43,906 nucleotides of DNA from Stentor roeselii (Eukaryota > Ciliophora > Heterotrichea > Heterotrichida > Stentoridae). A model generated the notes under the pieces. The model did no database searches. It was not told the origin of the DNA and worked only from the letters and a program-made list of their open reading frames with translations. The stretch is taken from assembly GCA_006503475.1 (NCBI GenBank), contig RSEH01000335.1, positions 1-43,906 on the forward strand, given 5' to 3'. Of this stretch, positions 8,131 through 17,173 are shown piece by piece. The first letter of the stretch is position 1. Each line of letters opens with the position of its first letter. The position numbers and the translations under genes are program-made.

Positions 8131-10335
8131 ATGGCTTCAGAATTCGAAATCGAAATTTTAGGTTTGAAGGTATTTCCTGATGCATCATTCCAGGTACTGT
8201 TAAGCCAGGAGCCCTTGGAATGTGGAAGTTCATTTTTTGCGGTCTCTCCAGTTCATCTGGAATTCAGATCCAACGACTACCAAGAATGCCTGACTCTGCA
8301 CCTAGAGCAAGGGCAATCTCAATACGACTTCAAAATCGAGCCATTATCCTTATCCCTAGTGCTATCACTAAACCTAATCCCAGTCCTCGAGCCAGCCGTT
8401 CCAAGTCCAATCGCTCCATTTTCCTGCCGTTATTTAAACAACATCTCATCATTCGAGTCCCATTTCGAGAACACAAAGAACATCCTAATAAACCTTGAAG
8501 AAATGATGGGCGAGAACTACCAGAAAATGCTAGACGACGTTGTAAAAGCCCCAAGTCCCTCAAGATCTCCAATTCGAAAAATGCCGACAAAGACAGGAAT
8601 GAAGACTCCAGGAAAGACGCCTGCCGGTCAAAGTCCTTTAAAAAAGACCTTCTCAATCATTTCTCAGGACCAAGGAGGTGTTGTTGAAATTCCTTGCGAC
8701 GAAGAGATTTTCATGGACAAAGTCTCAGGAAAAGACGGTCACTCCCTGATGCTGGTCGTTGCAGGACTCCTCGCCAAGAAAAGGTTCTTAAAAGTAAATG
8801 ACGATGAATCAGCTGTCATTCAAAGTATCATGGAAAACAACTCAAAAGCCTCAGCTGCGATGCTCGCAGCCTTTGACGAGACCAAAGCGCAGATTCAAGC
8901 AGAAAGAGAAGAAATTTCAAAGAAAATCGAAGAAATGAGCCAAGTTGTCAGTGATCTGAAAAAACAACTTTCAGTCGTGAATGGTGAAAATGAAGAATTA
9001 AGAAGAAAAAAGGAAGGTTTTCAAGACCTTGTCAGGGAAAATAATGAAAGTGTCGGGCATCTGAAGCAACTTGATGTGAGTCAAAGCGAAAATATCTTGG
9101 CCGAGATTTTAAATGTAAGAAGTCAAAGTGAACTCGTTGAAAATCAGAGAAAACAACTACAAAGCGACTATGCCCTCTTCATGAAGCAGTTCCGAGAAGA
9201 CATGGCAGAGAAGGACCGGGAAGTCTCCCGAAAGCAAGACCTTCTAAACCGTGCCATTGCAGACCACAACCAAAAAGACGTCTTTTTAACTCACCTGGTC
9301 CAGGACAACTCGAAGCTCCAAGCTTCTGTCCTTGAAACCACCAGCAAGTTAATCGTGAAAATGAGCCAAAATGACAGAGTTCAACTCTTGTCAGAGCTGA
9401 TCAGCAAAGACGCTGAAGCCGTTCACAACTTATCAGAACGTCTTGAAGAACTCATCTTAAAATTCGAAGAAATCAAAAAGTCCACCGAGTCCAGCTTGGC
9501 CGAAATCCATTCCTCAAAAGTTTCTCTTGATCAAAAAACATTACAAGCGGAGAACAGGACCCAAGAACGTATTTCTGAGAATGAGTCTCTTCAGGTTTCG
9601 ATTAATGTCACAAAAGAAAACCTTCGAGAAATGAAAGAACTTTATGAGAGGACTTCTTCGATTGAGCAGTCTTTTTTGAATACGAAAAAGAGACTGTTGT
9701 TCGCTTATGAGAATAAAGAACATACTGTTCGAGAAATGAAGTATTTGTCTGATTTGATTCTTCATCTTACTTCTTGTTATACTTCTGCGCATAGGTCGTT
9801 TAATAAGGCGAATTCTTTACTTGAGCAGAAAACTTGTGAAGTCATCACCATTCACAACGCCCTTGAAGAACTAAAAAAGAAGTACCCTGTTTATTTCTCA
9901 GTCAAAGAAGACCCTTTGGACCTTGCACTTGGGAATTATTTGAATGGAAGAGATGTTGGACTTGCTGTTCCTTTTATTAGAGAAGGTGGAGGTGTTTATT
10001 TCTTTGGAACTAGAAAAGTTCTGGTTAATTATGAACGAGGAAAACTCACTGTTAAAGTAGGTGGAGGCTTTTTGCCTATTGAAGAGTTTATTCATGCTTA
10101 TTCTGATATTGAACTTGAAAAATTCACTAATAAATGTCAGGAACTCAGCCCGAAGACTAAAAAGTTTTTGGGAAAGTGGGCTGGTGGACTTGTTGATTGT
10201 CCGGAGAACCAGGGGAAAGTTAAGGATATTTTGAAACAAGCTGCTGAGGATCATAAATATGCCATTTCTTTCGCAGTTAGGTCTCCTGAAAGAAGTCCTT
10301 CACCTGTTAGGAAAGCTCGTACGTCGATTATTTAG
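8131..10335 (+). CDS. Coiled-coil protein with C-terminal GAS2-related (GAR) domain
   Basis: 734 residues. The first ~100 are beta-rich and may form a C2-like fold, but this is weak. About 145-185 is a Ser/Pro/Thr-rich basic linker with many proline-directed sites (SPSRSPIRK, TPGKTPAGQSPLKK). Long coiled coil runs about 235-590. Near 600-665 lies a GAS2-related domain, with the strand KVLVNYERGKLTVKVGGGF followed by LPIEEFI, matching the GAR pattern V.VGGGW..L.E(F/Y)L. GAR domains bind microtubules. The tail is basic with SP sites (SPERSPSPVRK). A role on cortical or ciliary microtubules is expected, with phosphorylation of the SP sites a plausible control. AATAATT lies five bases before the ATG. 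The frame is intact. Confidence 0.75.
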   Translation: MASEFEIEILGLKVFPDASFQVLLSQEPLECGSSFFAVSPVHLEFRSNDYQECLTLHLEQGQSQYDFKIEPLSLSLVLSLNLIPVLEPAVPSPIAPFSCRYLNNISSFESHFENTKNILINLEEMMGENYQKMLDDVVKAPSPSRSPIRKMPTKTGMKTPGKTPAGQSPLKKTFSIISQDQGGVVEIPCDEEIFMDKVSGKDGHSLMLVVAGLLAKKRFLKVNDDESAVIQSIMENNSKASAAMLAAFDETKAQIQAEREEISKKIEEMSQVVSDLKKQLSVVNGENEELRRKKEGFQDLVRENNESVGHLKQLDVSQSENILAEILNVRSQSELVENQRKQLQSDYALFMKQFREDMAEKDREVSRKQDLLNRAIADHNQKDVFLTHLVQDNSKLQASVLETTSKLIVKMSQNDRVQLLSELISKDAEAVHNLSERLEELILKFEEIKKSTESSLAEIHSSKVSLDQKTLQAENRTQERISENESLQVSINVTKENLREMKELYERTSSIEQSFLNTKKRLLFAYENKEHTVREMKYLSDLILHLTSCYTSAHRSFNKANSLLEQKTCEVITIHNALEELKKKYPVYFSVKEDPLDLALGNYLNGRDVGLAVPFIREGGGVYFFGTRKVLVNYERGKLTVKVGGGFLPIEEFIHAYSDIELEKFTNKCQELSPKTKKFLGKWAGGLVDCPENQGKVKDILKQAAEDHKYAISFAVRSPERSPSPVRKARTSII

Positions 10336-10510
10336 ATTTATTAATTTATGGATTATTCTTAAAGGTTTTTAGATGGAAGTGGGATTTTAAAAGTTTATAT
10401 GTGAATTTATTTTTTTTAGAAATTTTAGAAAAATGACGATTGAAACCACAAAACATTCCAAAATGCTAAAAGCTGACTTCAATCCATTACTTATTATTCT
10501 TAAAACCTAT

Positions 10511-13474
10511 TCAAGCCTCATCCTCATCAACTTCAATGATCTGACTTTCGCCCTCCAACTGTTCATCCTGAATTTCTTCAAATCCAAGAATTTTTTCCAA
10601 GAAGAAGTCAGGACTAATATCAGCAGGAAGCAAGTCATAAACATCATCACTAGGTCCAAGAAGACTAATAAGACAACTCTTAAGTTCTCCCTCATTCATG
10701 CATTCACCTCGAGTTAACAACAACTCAATAAGCCTTTCCCTAGAAAGAGCCGGTGAATGTTCAAGTGATCCTCCTAAAATGACTTTAAAAGCAGTTTTTA
10801 TTTCATTTCTATCAACTCCATAAACAGGGCGATGATTGACAAAGACCCTTAAAAGAGTATCCATATCAAGATAATTAACAACTTTTCCAGTATCCGTGAA
10901 TTTGCTATACTTGACCTCATTAATCATATTATCAATTTCCTGTTGACTAGGGTAATACCCCATAGCACGCATTAAAAATCCAATTTCACTAAGAGGTACA
11001 CTTCCCTCAAGTTTCCTAGCTTTCGTAGTATTTTCCTTCTTGCTTCTAATCTGAGAATAATAAAAAAAATCCTTCATATCCTTATACGGCTTGCCAAACT
11101 TTCCCCCTTCAATCATATTTTCAAAAGGTTCTTCTCCAGTTCCTCCTAAAGCGATTTGCCTTTCAATAGCCTGATGGTCAATGAACCACATATTGACACA
11201 AAGGTCTCTTCCTCCAGAAGTAAACAAGAACTTATTATCTCCAGACACAGCAATATCAGTGATTTTTCCAGGGTGACCAATAAGACCAATGTGCTTGTTA
11301 GGGTTGCCGTCGACAGGGAGTTTGATGAGTCCAATCACTTTTTCATCAGTTGAGTAGACCAGGTAATAATCAGGAGCGTCAATGGCAGTGCGGGCGTCTT
11401 TATACTTGGCGATGAGCCGAAGCTTCGTGATAGGCCCGCCTGAAGTAGGCCCGAGACAAGTGAGTCGACAGTCCTTGTTGTTCGCGTTCCAAAGCTTGAT
11501 CTTGTAGGCGTCGTTCATGGTCAGCAGCAGGTCCTCGCCGGTGCTGACCGGGTACCAAAGACAACAGGTCGGCTTGTGCTCTTGCTCGATCTTGTTGTTG
11601 CTTAAGATCAGCAACTGGGTAGTGTCGGTCGAGTTCGTGTCGTATTCGATTAACTTTCGGTCATCGCCAACTGAAAAAAGTCTTAAAACTGTTTTTTCCT
11701 TCTCGTCGATACTCTCGCCGAAGGTAAGTCCGTTGATTTGCTTGTAATGTGACTCGTGTTGACCACAGAAGATCCATTCCATCTTTTCTGTGTTACCACG
11801 ACGAAGGTCGTATTTGAATAATGCGACTCGGTTTAACTTGTTAGCTACTGCCATTGCTTTTCCATCTCTTGAAAATATGATTCTAGTGATTCTTGAAAGC
11901 TTTTCGGTGTATTTTATTGGAGCTTGTTTATTAGTGTAGAAGTTTTCGCTGTCTAGAAGTAAAAAGACACCGTTTTTTAAACCTACGACTAAAGTGTCGC
12001 CGTTGGGGGTGTATTCCATGCAAGTTGGAAGGGACTTCTGGTCTTGAAGGACTTTAGTGGTGACTGCATCTTTATTGTCTTTACTGTCTTTATTCGGTTT
12101 GATCCTTCTTCTTTCTTTATAATTCCAGACATGCAGATAAGACTCAACAGGTTCATTCGAAGTGACTTTTCTCCTTTCATCTCTTTTTTCTTCTTCATCA
12201 TCTTCATCATTTTTCTCGTCTCTTTCAAAGTTTTCACCTCCAGCGACAGCGATTTGTGGTTTTTTTGGGTGGACAGCAACAGCACTAACGAAGTACTTAA
12301 AGCCCTTTACTAAAGTTTCTCCTTGAACAAACTCTTCAGCCTTATCAATAGGCGGGATTCTGTCAAAATCAGCAGACTTGAGTTTAATAATATTCGCATT
12401 ATCCGAGGCAATAATAAAGTCAGGACAGACGAAAGAGCCTTTAAGGTCCGTCTGACTGTTCTGCCCTTGAAAGTCTTCTTTAGCGAAAGAAATACTCAGA
12501 ATGTCCCCTGCTTTGATTTTTTCATACCAGGCTTCGACTATGAACCTCTGGTCGTAGAACCGCACGGCGCCGTCTTTGAAGCCGACGACAAGGTACAGTC
12601 CTTGGGCGATTAAAAAACTTGCCTCGTGGTTTACAAGCTGGACAAGTTTCATCGGCTTGCGTTGTGCTGGGCTGCTGTCAGCTTCCATTATGATGCTCAT
12701 GTCCCAGACTATTATTTGACCGTTTTTTGTACCTGTCACTGCCTGGTTACCCCCTGGGATGAAAATTGTTTGGGTGTAGCTTCCTGTTGATTGCTTGATT
12801 AAAGATTTTAACTCTTTTTTGTTTACGTCGGATGTTAAAGCTCCTTCACTTTCACTCCACTTCCAAAAGATTACAGAGTCTTCGTTGTTTGTTGCTATTT
12901 CAAGCATCTCGCCTGTTATGACTTGACCGTCGAGTTCTTCGTCGTTGTAGGTTCGGAATCGGATGCTGTAGTGTCTTGAACCTGGAATTTCTGTCGCTGC
13001 TACTATGTAGTCGTCTTGGTTTTCAGAGTCTTTTCGCCATTCCCATACTGCGATTTCTTGAGGCTCGGTTGCAGAAAGGGTGCAGATGAAATTGCCGTCT
13101 TGAGATATGTCCATAAAACTTACCCCTCTTCCATGAGGACTGAAAATGGTCTTCAATGGAGTGGCAGTTTCTGAGTCCCAAACAACCATCAAAGAATCAT
13201 CTCCAGAGTCAGCCGTGACAATCAGGTCCTTTTCTTTAGACACTGCACAACATGAGATCTGGTTGCAGTGGCCTTGCAACAGCTTCTGAGCTCCAGTCAT
13301 GTAGTTGTAAATCACGCCTGTATGAGCTGAAGTGTAAAAAATGTCTGTACGGTCTTCTGACGTCAGGTTATGCACCCCATTTCGAATGTCTTTGTTGAAA
13401 CCGATGACCCATTTTAGATTCATTGCATCTAGACCGTCTGACTGCTCGTCTTCGACAAATACCCGGGTTGCCAT
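10511..13474 (-). CDS. CFAP251: CFAP251 (WDR66), radial-spoke 3 base / CSC subunit
   Basis: 987 residues. WD40 repeats fill about 20-800, forming two propellers, for example ISQDGNFICTLSATEPQEIAVWEW and a late repeat with KFLFTSGGRDLCVNMW. An acidic Lys/Glu-rich insert lies near 420 (DEKNDEDDEEEKRDERRK). The last ~170 residues form an EF-hand-like pair (SEIGFLMRAMGYYPSQQEID, then YLDMDTLLRVFVNHRP) and an acidic tail. WD40 plus terminal EF-hand is the CFAP251/WDR66 layout; in cilia this protein belongs to the calmodulin- and spoke-associated complex at the base of radial spoke 3. The calcium loops are degenerate by eye. The stop is TGA. AATAATT (read on the minus strand) lies five bases upstream of the ATG. 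Confidence 0.82.
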   Translation of the reverse strand: MATRVFVEDEQSDGLDAMNLKWVIGFNKDIRNGVHNLTSEDRTDIFYTSAHTGVIYNYMTGAQKLLQGHCNQISCCAVSKEKDLIVTADSGDDSLMVVWDSETATPLKTIFSPHGRGVSFMDISQDGNFICTLSATEPQEIAVWEWRKDSENQDDYIVAATEIPGSRHYSIRFRTYNDEELDGQVITGEMLEIATNNEDSVIFWKWSESEGALTSDVNKKELKSLIKQSTGSYTQTIFIPGGNQAVTGTKNGQIIVWDMSIIMEADSSPAQRKPMKLVQLVNHEASFLIAQGLYLVVGFKDGAVRFYDQRFIVEAWYEKIKAGDILSISFAKEDFQGQNSQTDLKGSFVCPDFIIASDNANIIKLKSADFDRIPPIDKAEEFVQGETLVKGFKYFVSAVAVHPKKPQIAVAGGENFERDEKNDEDDEEEKRDERRKVTSNEPVESYLHVWNYKERRRIKPNKDSKDNKDAVTTKVLQDQKSLPTCMEYTPNGDTLVVGLKNGVFLLLDSENFYTNKQAPIKYTEKLSRITRIIFSRDGKAMAVANKLNRVALFKYDLRRGNTEKMEWIFCGQHESHYKQINGLTFGESIDEKEKTVLRLFSVGDDRKLIEYDTNSTDTTQLLILSNNKIEQEHKPTCCLWYPVSTGEDLLLTMNDAYKIKLWNANNKDCRLTCLGPTSGGPITKLRLIAKYKDARTAIDAPDYYLVYSTDEKVIGLIKLPVDGNPNKHIGLIGHPGKITDIAVSGDNKFLFTSGGRDLCVNMWFIDHQAIERQIALGGTGEEPFENMIEGGKFGKPYKDMKDFFYYSQIRSKKENTTKARKLEGSVPLSEIGFLMRAMGYYPSQQEIDNMINEVKYSKFTDTGKVVNYLDMDTLLRVFVNHRPVYGVDRNEIKTAFKVILGGSLEHSPALSRERLIELLLTRGECMNEGELKSCLISLLGPSDDVYDLLPADISPDFFLEKILGFEEIQDEQLEGESQIIEVDEDEA

Positions 13475-13859
13475 TTTAGAATTATTGACTGAAGCTGAGA
13501 GAGGAATGTTTAGGTTGTGATGGTTTCGAGGGTTTTAGAGAACTTTTAAAGAATTTTAGTGATTGTTTCGTGATTTATGATTGAAGAAGAATAGATATTA
13601 GAACTATAATATTACTTAATAATTCAATTAGTGTTAAAGATTAATAATAAGAGAATTGCTGGAATCTAGAAAGTTTTATATTCTTTTTTATTATAGTTAA
13701 GGAGGATGAATCTAATGATTCATATATTTGTGAGATTTTAATCAATAAGGTTTATAAGTGTGCTATTTCTATTGAATTTTTATAATACTCTGAATATGAC
13801 ATGAATCTGACCGCTTTTCTCTTTAAGCATATATTTATTCAAGTTAATGATTAATACTT
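13475..13859. other. Intergenic region upstream of CFAP251
   Basis: 385 bp between the CFAP251 start and the SSNA1 stop; both genes are on the minus strand. No open frame is seen. About 13490-13560 is G-rich and C-poor on the plus strand, as for other minus-strand 5' flanks here. A short palindrome, GAATC-taat-GATTC, lies near 13710. Confidence 0.4.
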
Positions 13860-14222
13860 CTATAAAAGTTTCGATTTCTTAGCCAGATTCATTGATTCTC
13901 TTTTCATGACATGTAAAAGAGTTTGCGAGCTTTCTAAAATCTTTATATAAGCCCCTTCTGTCTCTTGAATAGTCCTGTCATATCCATTTCTAGATTCAAC
14001 TTTCTTGCTAAGACTTTCTTTTTAATCCTTACCATTAACCAATGAGAGTTTTTCCGTCAAAATAGCGATTTGCCTTTCGATTTTGCTTTTTTCCATCATT
14101 TGTTCTTGTATTTCTTTATCTATTGCACTTCTCTGTTCCTTCAAATTTTCAAGATAAGCGACAAGTTGATTGTTATAGTTCTGCAATGAAGCTCCCTACC
14201 TATACCTTACCTGAGCAGCCAT
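13860..14222 (-). CDS. SSNA1: SSNA1 / DIP13 (NA14), three exons
   Basis: A 110-residue coiled-coil protein, visible only after removing two 15-nt introns (14196-14210 and 14018-14032). Exon 1 encodes MAAQ, exon 2 continues [18 protein letters not shown], and the second junction restores LVNESLSKKV. Signature blocks match animal SSNA1 nearly word for word: QG(A)(S/A)LQNYNN.LV, LTEKL..VNE.L..K, SRN.(Y/F)DRTI.ETE.AY and [18 protein letters not shown]1/DIP13 is a microtubule-remodelling fibril protein of centrosomes and basal bodies; its Chlamydomonas form lies at basal bodies and axonemes. The gene is divergent to the STPGR gene, with 74 bp between starts. Length is close to human (119 residues). 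Confidence 0.93.
14018..14032 (-). other. 15-nt intron 2 of SSNA1
   Basis: Reads GTAAGGATTAAAAAG on the minus strand. It is phase 1; removing it joins N-E-S-L as in the family. Left in, it brings a TAA in frame. Confidence 0.92.
14196..14210 (-). other. 15-nt intron 1 of SSNA1
   Basis: Reads GTAAGGTATAGGTAG on the minus strand. It is phase 0, after codon 4. Unspliced, its last triplet would be an in-frame TAG. Confidence 0.92.
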
Positions 14223-14296
14223 ACTTCAAATAATAGCCTTATTTGTTAAAGCCCACCTCAAGTAACTTCCAAAAGAATTTAGAATAATTTTCAAAT

Positions 14297-15163
14297 ATGG
14301 AAGAAGAAGCCCAGAAGCCCAAGACAGTTCAGCTGACCAGCTTCATGATAGCAAAAGCATTAGACTCGCCATTAGCCCACACCTCCTTCGGCAAACTTCC
14401 TCTAGCTGACGAGTCCTCAGCTCCAGTATGGACTTTCGGCCACGAGACTCGTGATAAGATCAGCAAACAATACTTAGGTGAGTTGAACATGCCTCCAGCA
14501 ATAGGTCCTGGTCCAAAATACGAAGTAAAAGTAGAAAATAAATTCGACTCAGCACCTTCATTTTCTTTCGGCAACGACAAAAGAATCACATTAGGCAAGA
14601 AAGTAACTTACGACCATTTCGAGATCCAAGACACCTTCACCGACCCGATAAAGGCGAAGATTTACACGAAGCCGAACTACGGAAACACTAAATTCGGAAC
14701 AGAGTCAAGGATGCCGCCACCTGACATCCAAGGCACGCCAGGGCCTCAGTACTACCCAGGGATAAAGCCGGAGGTACCTTCCGCTCCAAAGTACACTTTA
14801 GGAGCACGAAGAACAAACCAAGGAGGTTCAGCAATCGAGAACAAAGTAAGCACTCCGGCCTTGGTAGGTCCAGGCAGGTACGTTCCAGAGTCCTGCAGTT
14901 ATCCCAGTAAACATAAAAACTCTTCAAAGTGGACATTCGGAGGAGGTGACAAAATTGGAAAAATGCCGAAAAGTGTAACGAAAAATCAAACTTATGATAC
15001 GAAAAGTGTCTCATGTGGCCCTCAGATCGCTTCAACTAAGAAATCCGAGCCGAATGTGAAAATAGGAACTGCGACTCGTGACCAGGTCTCGAAATTAGGA
15101 ATGTTTAAAGACACCATGGCTTATGTGCCTCCTAAGGTCCGACTGCCTCATCCGACGTTTTAA
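14297..15163 (+). CDS. STPGR-repeat protein (ODF3/CIMAP-like)
   Basis: 288 residues with several SHIPPO-type (STPGR) repeats: IGPGPKYEVK, GTPGPQYYPG and VGPGRYVPES, each followed after about 15-25 residues by a (F/Y)(S/T)(F/L)G block (PSFSFGNDKR, PKYTLGARR, SKWTFGGGDK). This is the ODF3/CIMAP architecture found in sperm outer dense fibres and in inner-microtubule or axonemal proteins of protists. No membrane segment is seen. The ATG lies seven bases after AATAATT. The neighbour across a 74-bp divergent promoter is SSNA1, another ciliary or basal-body protein. Confidence 0.85.
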   Translation: MEEEAQKPKTVQLTSFMIAKALDSPLAHTSFGKLPLADESSAPVWTFGHETRDKISKQYLGELNMPPAIGPGPKYEVKVENKFDSAPSFSFGNDKRITLGKKVTYDHFEIQDTFTDPIKAKIYTKPNYGNTKFGTESRMPPPDIQGTPGPQYYPGIKPEVPSAPKYTLGARRTNQGGSAIENKVSTPALVGPGRYVPESCSYPSKHKNSSKWTFGGGDKIGKMPKSVTKNQTYDTKSVSCGPQIASTKKSEPNVKIGTATRDQVSKLGMFKDTMAYVPPKVRLPHPTF

Positions 15164-15206
15164 TTATAGAATAATAGTTTAATCTATTGATATGGAAGAA
15201 TCCACT

Positions 15207-16280
15207 TCAAGTGTCTTGCTCTTCATCAGTCTCGTCAACTGAGTTGCTGTTGTCCAGGTCCTGGCTGTTCAAGTTGAAGACCAGCAGAGTTCTTCCAACT
15301 TGAATGCAAGCTGAAGGGTTTGACTTGTTGATGAAGATTTCTTTGTTCCCAATCAAAGTCCCGAACTTGGAGCTGTTGTCTTGCAAGACGAACTCTCCGT
15401 CATTTAACTTGAGAAGTGCATGACAACGAGAGACTGAAATGTCAGAAATCCGAATGTCGCTGTCATGTCCTCTTCCTAGTTTCACTTCAGCTTTATTTTT
15501 TAAAGAGATTTGATGAAGGCTGTACTCGTTCTTATCACTCGGGCTCGACTCCAACACGATGAAAGGCGCGGGCACTGCTCGGGTGTCGAGCAAGTCGATG
15601 TTTTGCCCGTGGACGTCAAGTCTCGGCAGGACAGGACATCGAGAAATTTCACAGGTCAAGGTTTTTACCGAGTAGGAAACAGAAGAGTCACTGATTTTTT
15701 TAGTGGTTCTTGAATCTATCCACTTTTTAAAACAACTCAAATGGATGAACTTCATTGTTCCACCACAGTTGCAAGGAGAGATAAGAGGATCGTCTCGTTC
15801 TTCCTCGACTAAACAGATCCTGCAAAGGTGGTTCTCAGCAGTGACTGGAACATCACAAACCAACGCCTCTCTTTTCACAGGAGTTTCCTTGTCAACCATC
15901 GACATTTCTCTTATTGTGTACCTGACCCTTCCTAGTTTGACGGTATCATTAATTCTAAGTTTATAACCTTTGCTTAGACTTTTCCCTTTGTTGCAGTCAA
16001 TAACGCTCCACATATCTCCGTTGTTTTCAGGTCTTAGGATAAACCCGGTGTCAGTTTTGATGACAGTGAGCAGCGGAGGCTGCTCCAGGTAAGAAGAAGT
16101 GACAGGCGAGGAAATGATTGAATGTTCGTTTCTGAATAAGGAACTCGAGTCTTGAACTAAAATTCGGTTTTTATTGATGTGGTCAGATTCGTAGTCGAAT
16201 AAACCGTGAGAGTCTCTGTTCCAAGTAAGTGCTTTGATGAGCAGGCTGTTTAGGTGATACATTGGTTCACTTGTCTTCAT
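15207..16280 (-). CDS. RING-CH (RINGv) and FHA domain protein, putative E3 ubiquitin ligase
   Basis: 357 residues. A degenerate FHA-like segment lies at about 75-125 (KLRINDTVKLGRVRYTI). The RING-CH finger is at 153-215: C153, C156, C170, C172, H180, C183, then C210 and C215. A canonical FHA domain is at about 265-330, with LGRGHDSDIRISD and SVSRCHA (the SxxH core), then NSSKFGT. FHA domains bind phosphothreonine peptides and RING-CH fingers recruit E2 enzymes, so this is probably a phosphorylation-dependent ubiquitin ligase; similar fusions occur in ciliates. The last cysteine pair is spaced C-x4-C rather than C-x2-C, which is odd. There is no membrane helix, unlike MARCH proteins. Stop TGA. 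Confidence 0.85.
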   Translation of the reverse strand: MKTSEPMYHLNSLLIKALTWNRDSHGLFDYESDHINKNRILVQDSSSLFRNEHSIISSPVTSSYLEQPPLLTVIKTDTGFILRPENNGDMWSVIDCNKGKSLSKGYKLRINDTVKLGRVRYTIREMSMVDKETPVKREALVCDVPVTAENHLCRICLVEEERDDPLISPCNCGGTMKFIHLSCFKKWIDSRTTKKISDSSVSYSVKTLTCEISRCPVLPRLDVHGQNIDLLDTRAVPAPFIVLESSPSDKNEYSLHQISLKNKAEVKLGRGHDSDIRISDISVSRCHALLKLNDGEFVLQDNSSKFGTLIGNKEIFINKSNPSACIQVGRTLLVFNLNSQDLDNSNSVDETDEEQDT

Positions 16281-16337
16281 ATTGATTATTAGATCAGATC
16301 CATTTTTGAATCAGGTTTAAGTGGTTAGAGGACTACT

Positions 16338-16928
16338 TTAGTTATAAGTCGCCAAAAGACCGTTTATCTTCCTCACGTCACGCAGGAAGACAGTGAAACT
16401 CTGGTAGTCAAGGCTTAGAGTGTTTGAAGATGATAGACCGGTCTGAGGGTTGACAAATGAAAGTTTCAGCTGAACGTATGGAGAATTTAATGATTTGCAG
16501 TCATCTGTCGCCATTGTTATTCCTGCTCGCCAGTCTACATCGACTAGTTGAAGACCTGCCTTTAAGATCGATTTTCCTGGATAGGTTCGGAGAAGTTCGT
16601 CGTAAAGAGACTCAAGCTCGTTTAAAGAATCTTCTGAGATGCTGCTGTGTGTTGACAGGATGTTGATAAATGTAAACTTTCCTGTATTTTCTCGGTTGTT
16701 TTGAATCAGCCATGATGTCAACTCTTGAACTGCTTTGCAAGAACCTTGAAAATCTTTCATTTTTAGACTGCAGCCGATGTTTTGGCTTTGCTCGTAAAGT
16801 TCTCGCCAGTCAAATGACATGTCGTAGTGAGTCTCGTAGAAGTAAGCTTCTTTTAAGATGATTTTTAGAAGGTCGACTGGAATTTGATGGAGATGTTTGA
16901 ATTGGTTTTCTTTTGAGATGAAATCCAT
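16338..16928 (-). CDS. COMMD6: COMM-domain protein, COMMD6-like
   Basis: 196 residues. The last ~70 form a COMM domain: LVDVDWRAGITMATDDCKSL, then PYVQLKLSF, and a terminal LDYQSFTVFLRDVRKI helix. The block D.CKSL..PYV is closest to what I recall of COMMD6. The N-terminal ~120 residues are the helical HN domain, which short human COMMD6 lacks but many other COMMDs keep. COMMD proteins form the Commander complex with CCDC22/CCDC93 and retriever, recycling endosomal membrane proteins. COMM membership is secure; the number 6 is likely but not certain. The start overlaps AATAATG. Confidence 0.8.
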   Translation of the reverse strand: MDFISKENQFKHLHQIPVDLLKIILKEAYFYETHYDMSFDWRELYEQSQNIGCSLKMKDFQGSCKAVQELTSWLIQNNRENTGKFTFINILSTHSSISEDSLNELESLYDELLRTYPGKSILKAGLQLVDVDWRAGITMATDDCKSLNSPYVQLKLSFVNPQTGLSSSNTLSLDYQSFTVFLRDVRKINGLLATYN

Positions 16929-17173
16929 TATTTCAACATTTTGAATGTAGAGGAGGTTTTAGTTGGGAATTGATTTGATGGAGATTTTTGGGGAGATTGA
17001 GGAGGTGATGTGGGTGGAATTGGAATTTTTAGTGTTTTTTAGGGTTTTTAGGTTAGTGAGTTTTTTTTAGTTTGTTTTGAATGCAGATTTAATTATTCTT
17101 TGTTTTGAATGAAGATTTAATTATTCGCTTATGATTAAGATTGGCTTTTGAAACTTTATTGTTGTTGATATAA
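16929..17173. promoter_or_regulatory. Divergent 5' region with C-free tract
   Basis: 245 bp between opposed starts. From 16938 to 17083 the plus strand has no C at all and is rich in G and T, with runs such as GGGG and GGAGGTGATGTGGG. This is the upstream flank of the minus-strand COMMD gene. A 28-bp tandem duplication follows. Confidence 0.6.
17071..17126 (+). repeat. Tandem duplication, 2 x 28 bp
   Basis: Unit TTTGTTTTGAATGCAGATTT plus AATTATTC occurs at 17071-17098 and again at 17099-17126 with one difference (GCAG to GAAG). It lies upstream of the first tandem paralog. Confidence 0.9.

Noticed and set aside
12044-12313. Hydrophobic plus-strand frame inside CFAP251
   Set aside because: It is the complement of the acidic/basic insert of CFAP251; the Phe/Ile-rich reading is a by-product of GAA/AAA-rich codons.
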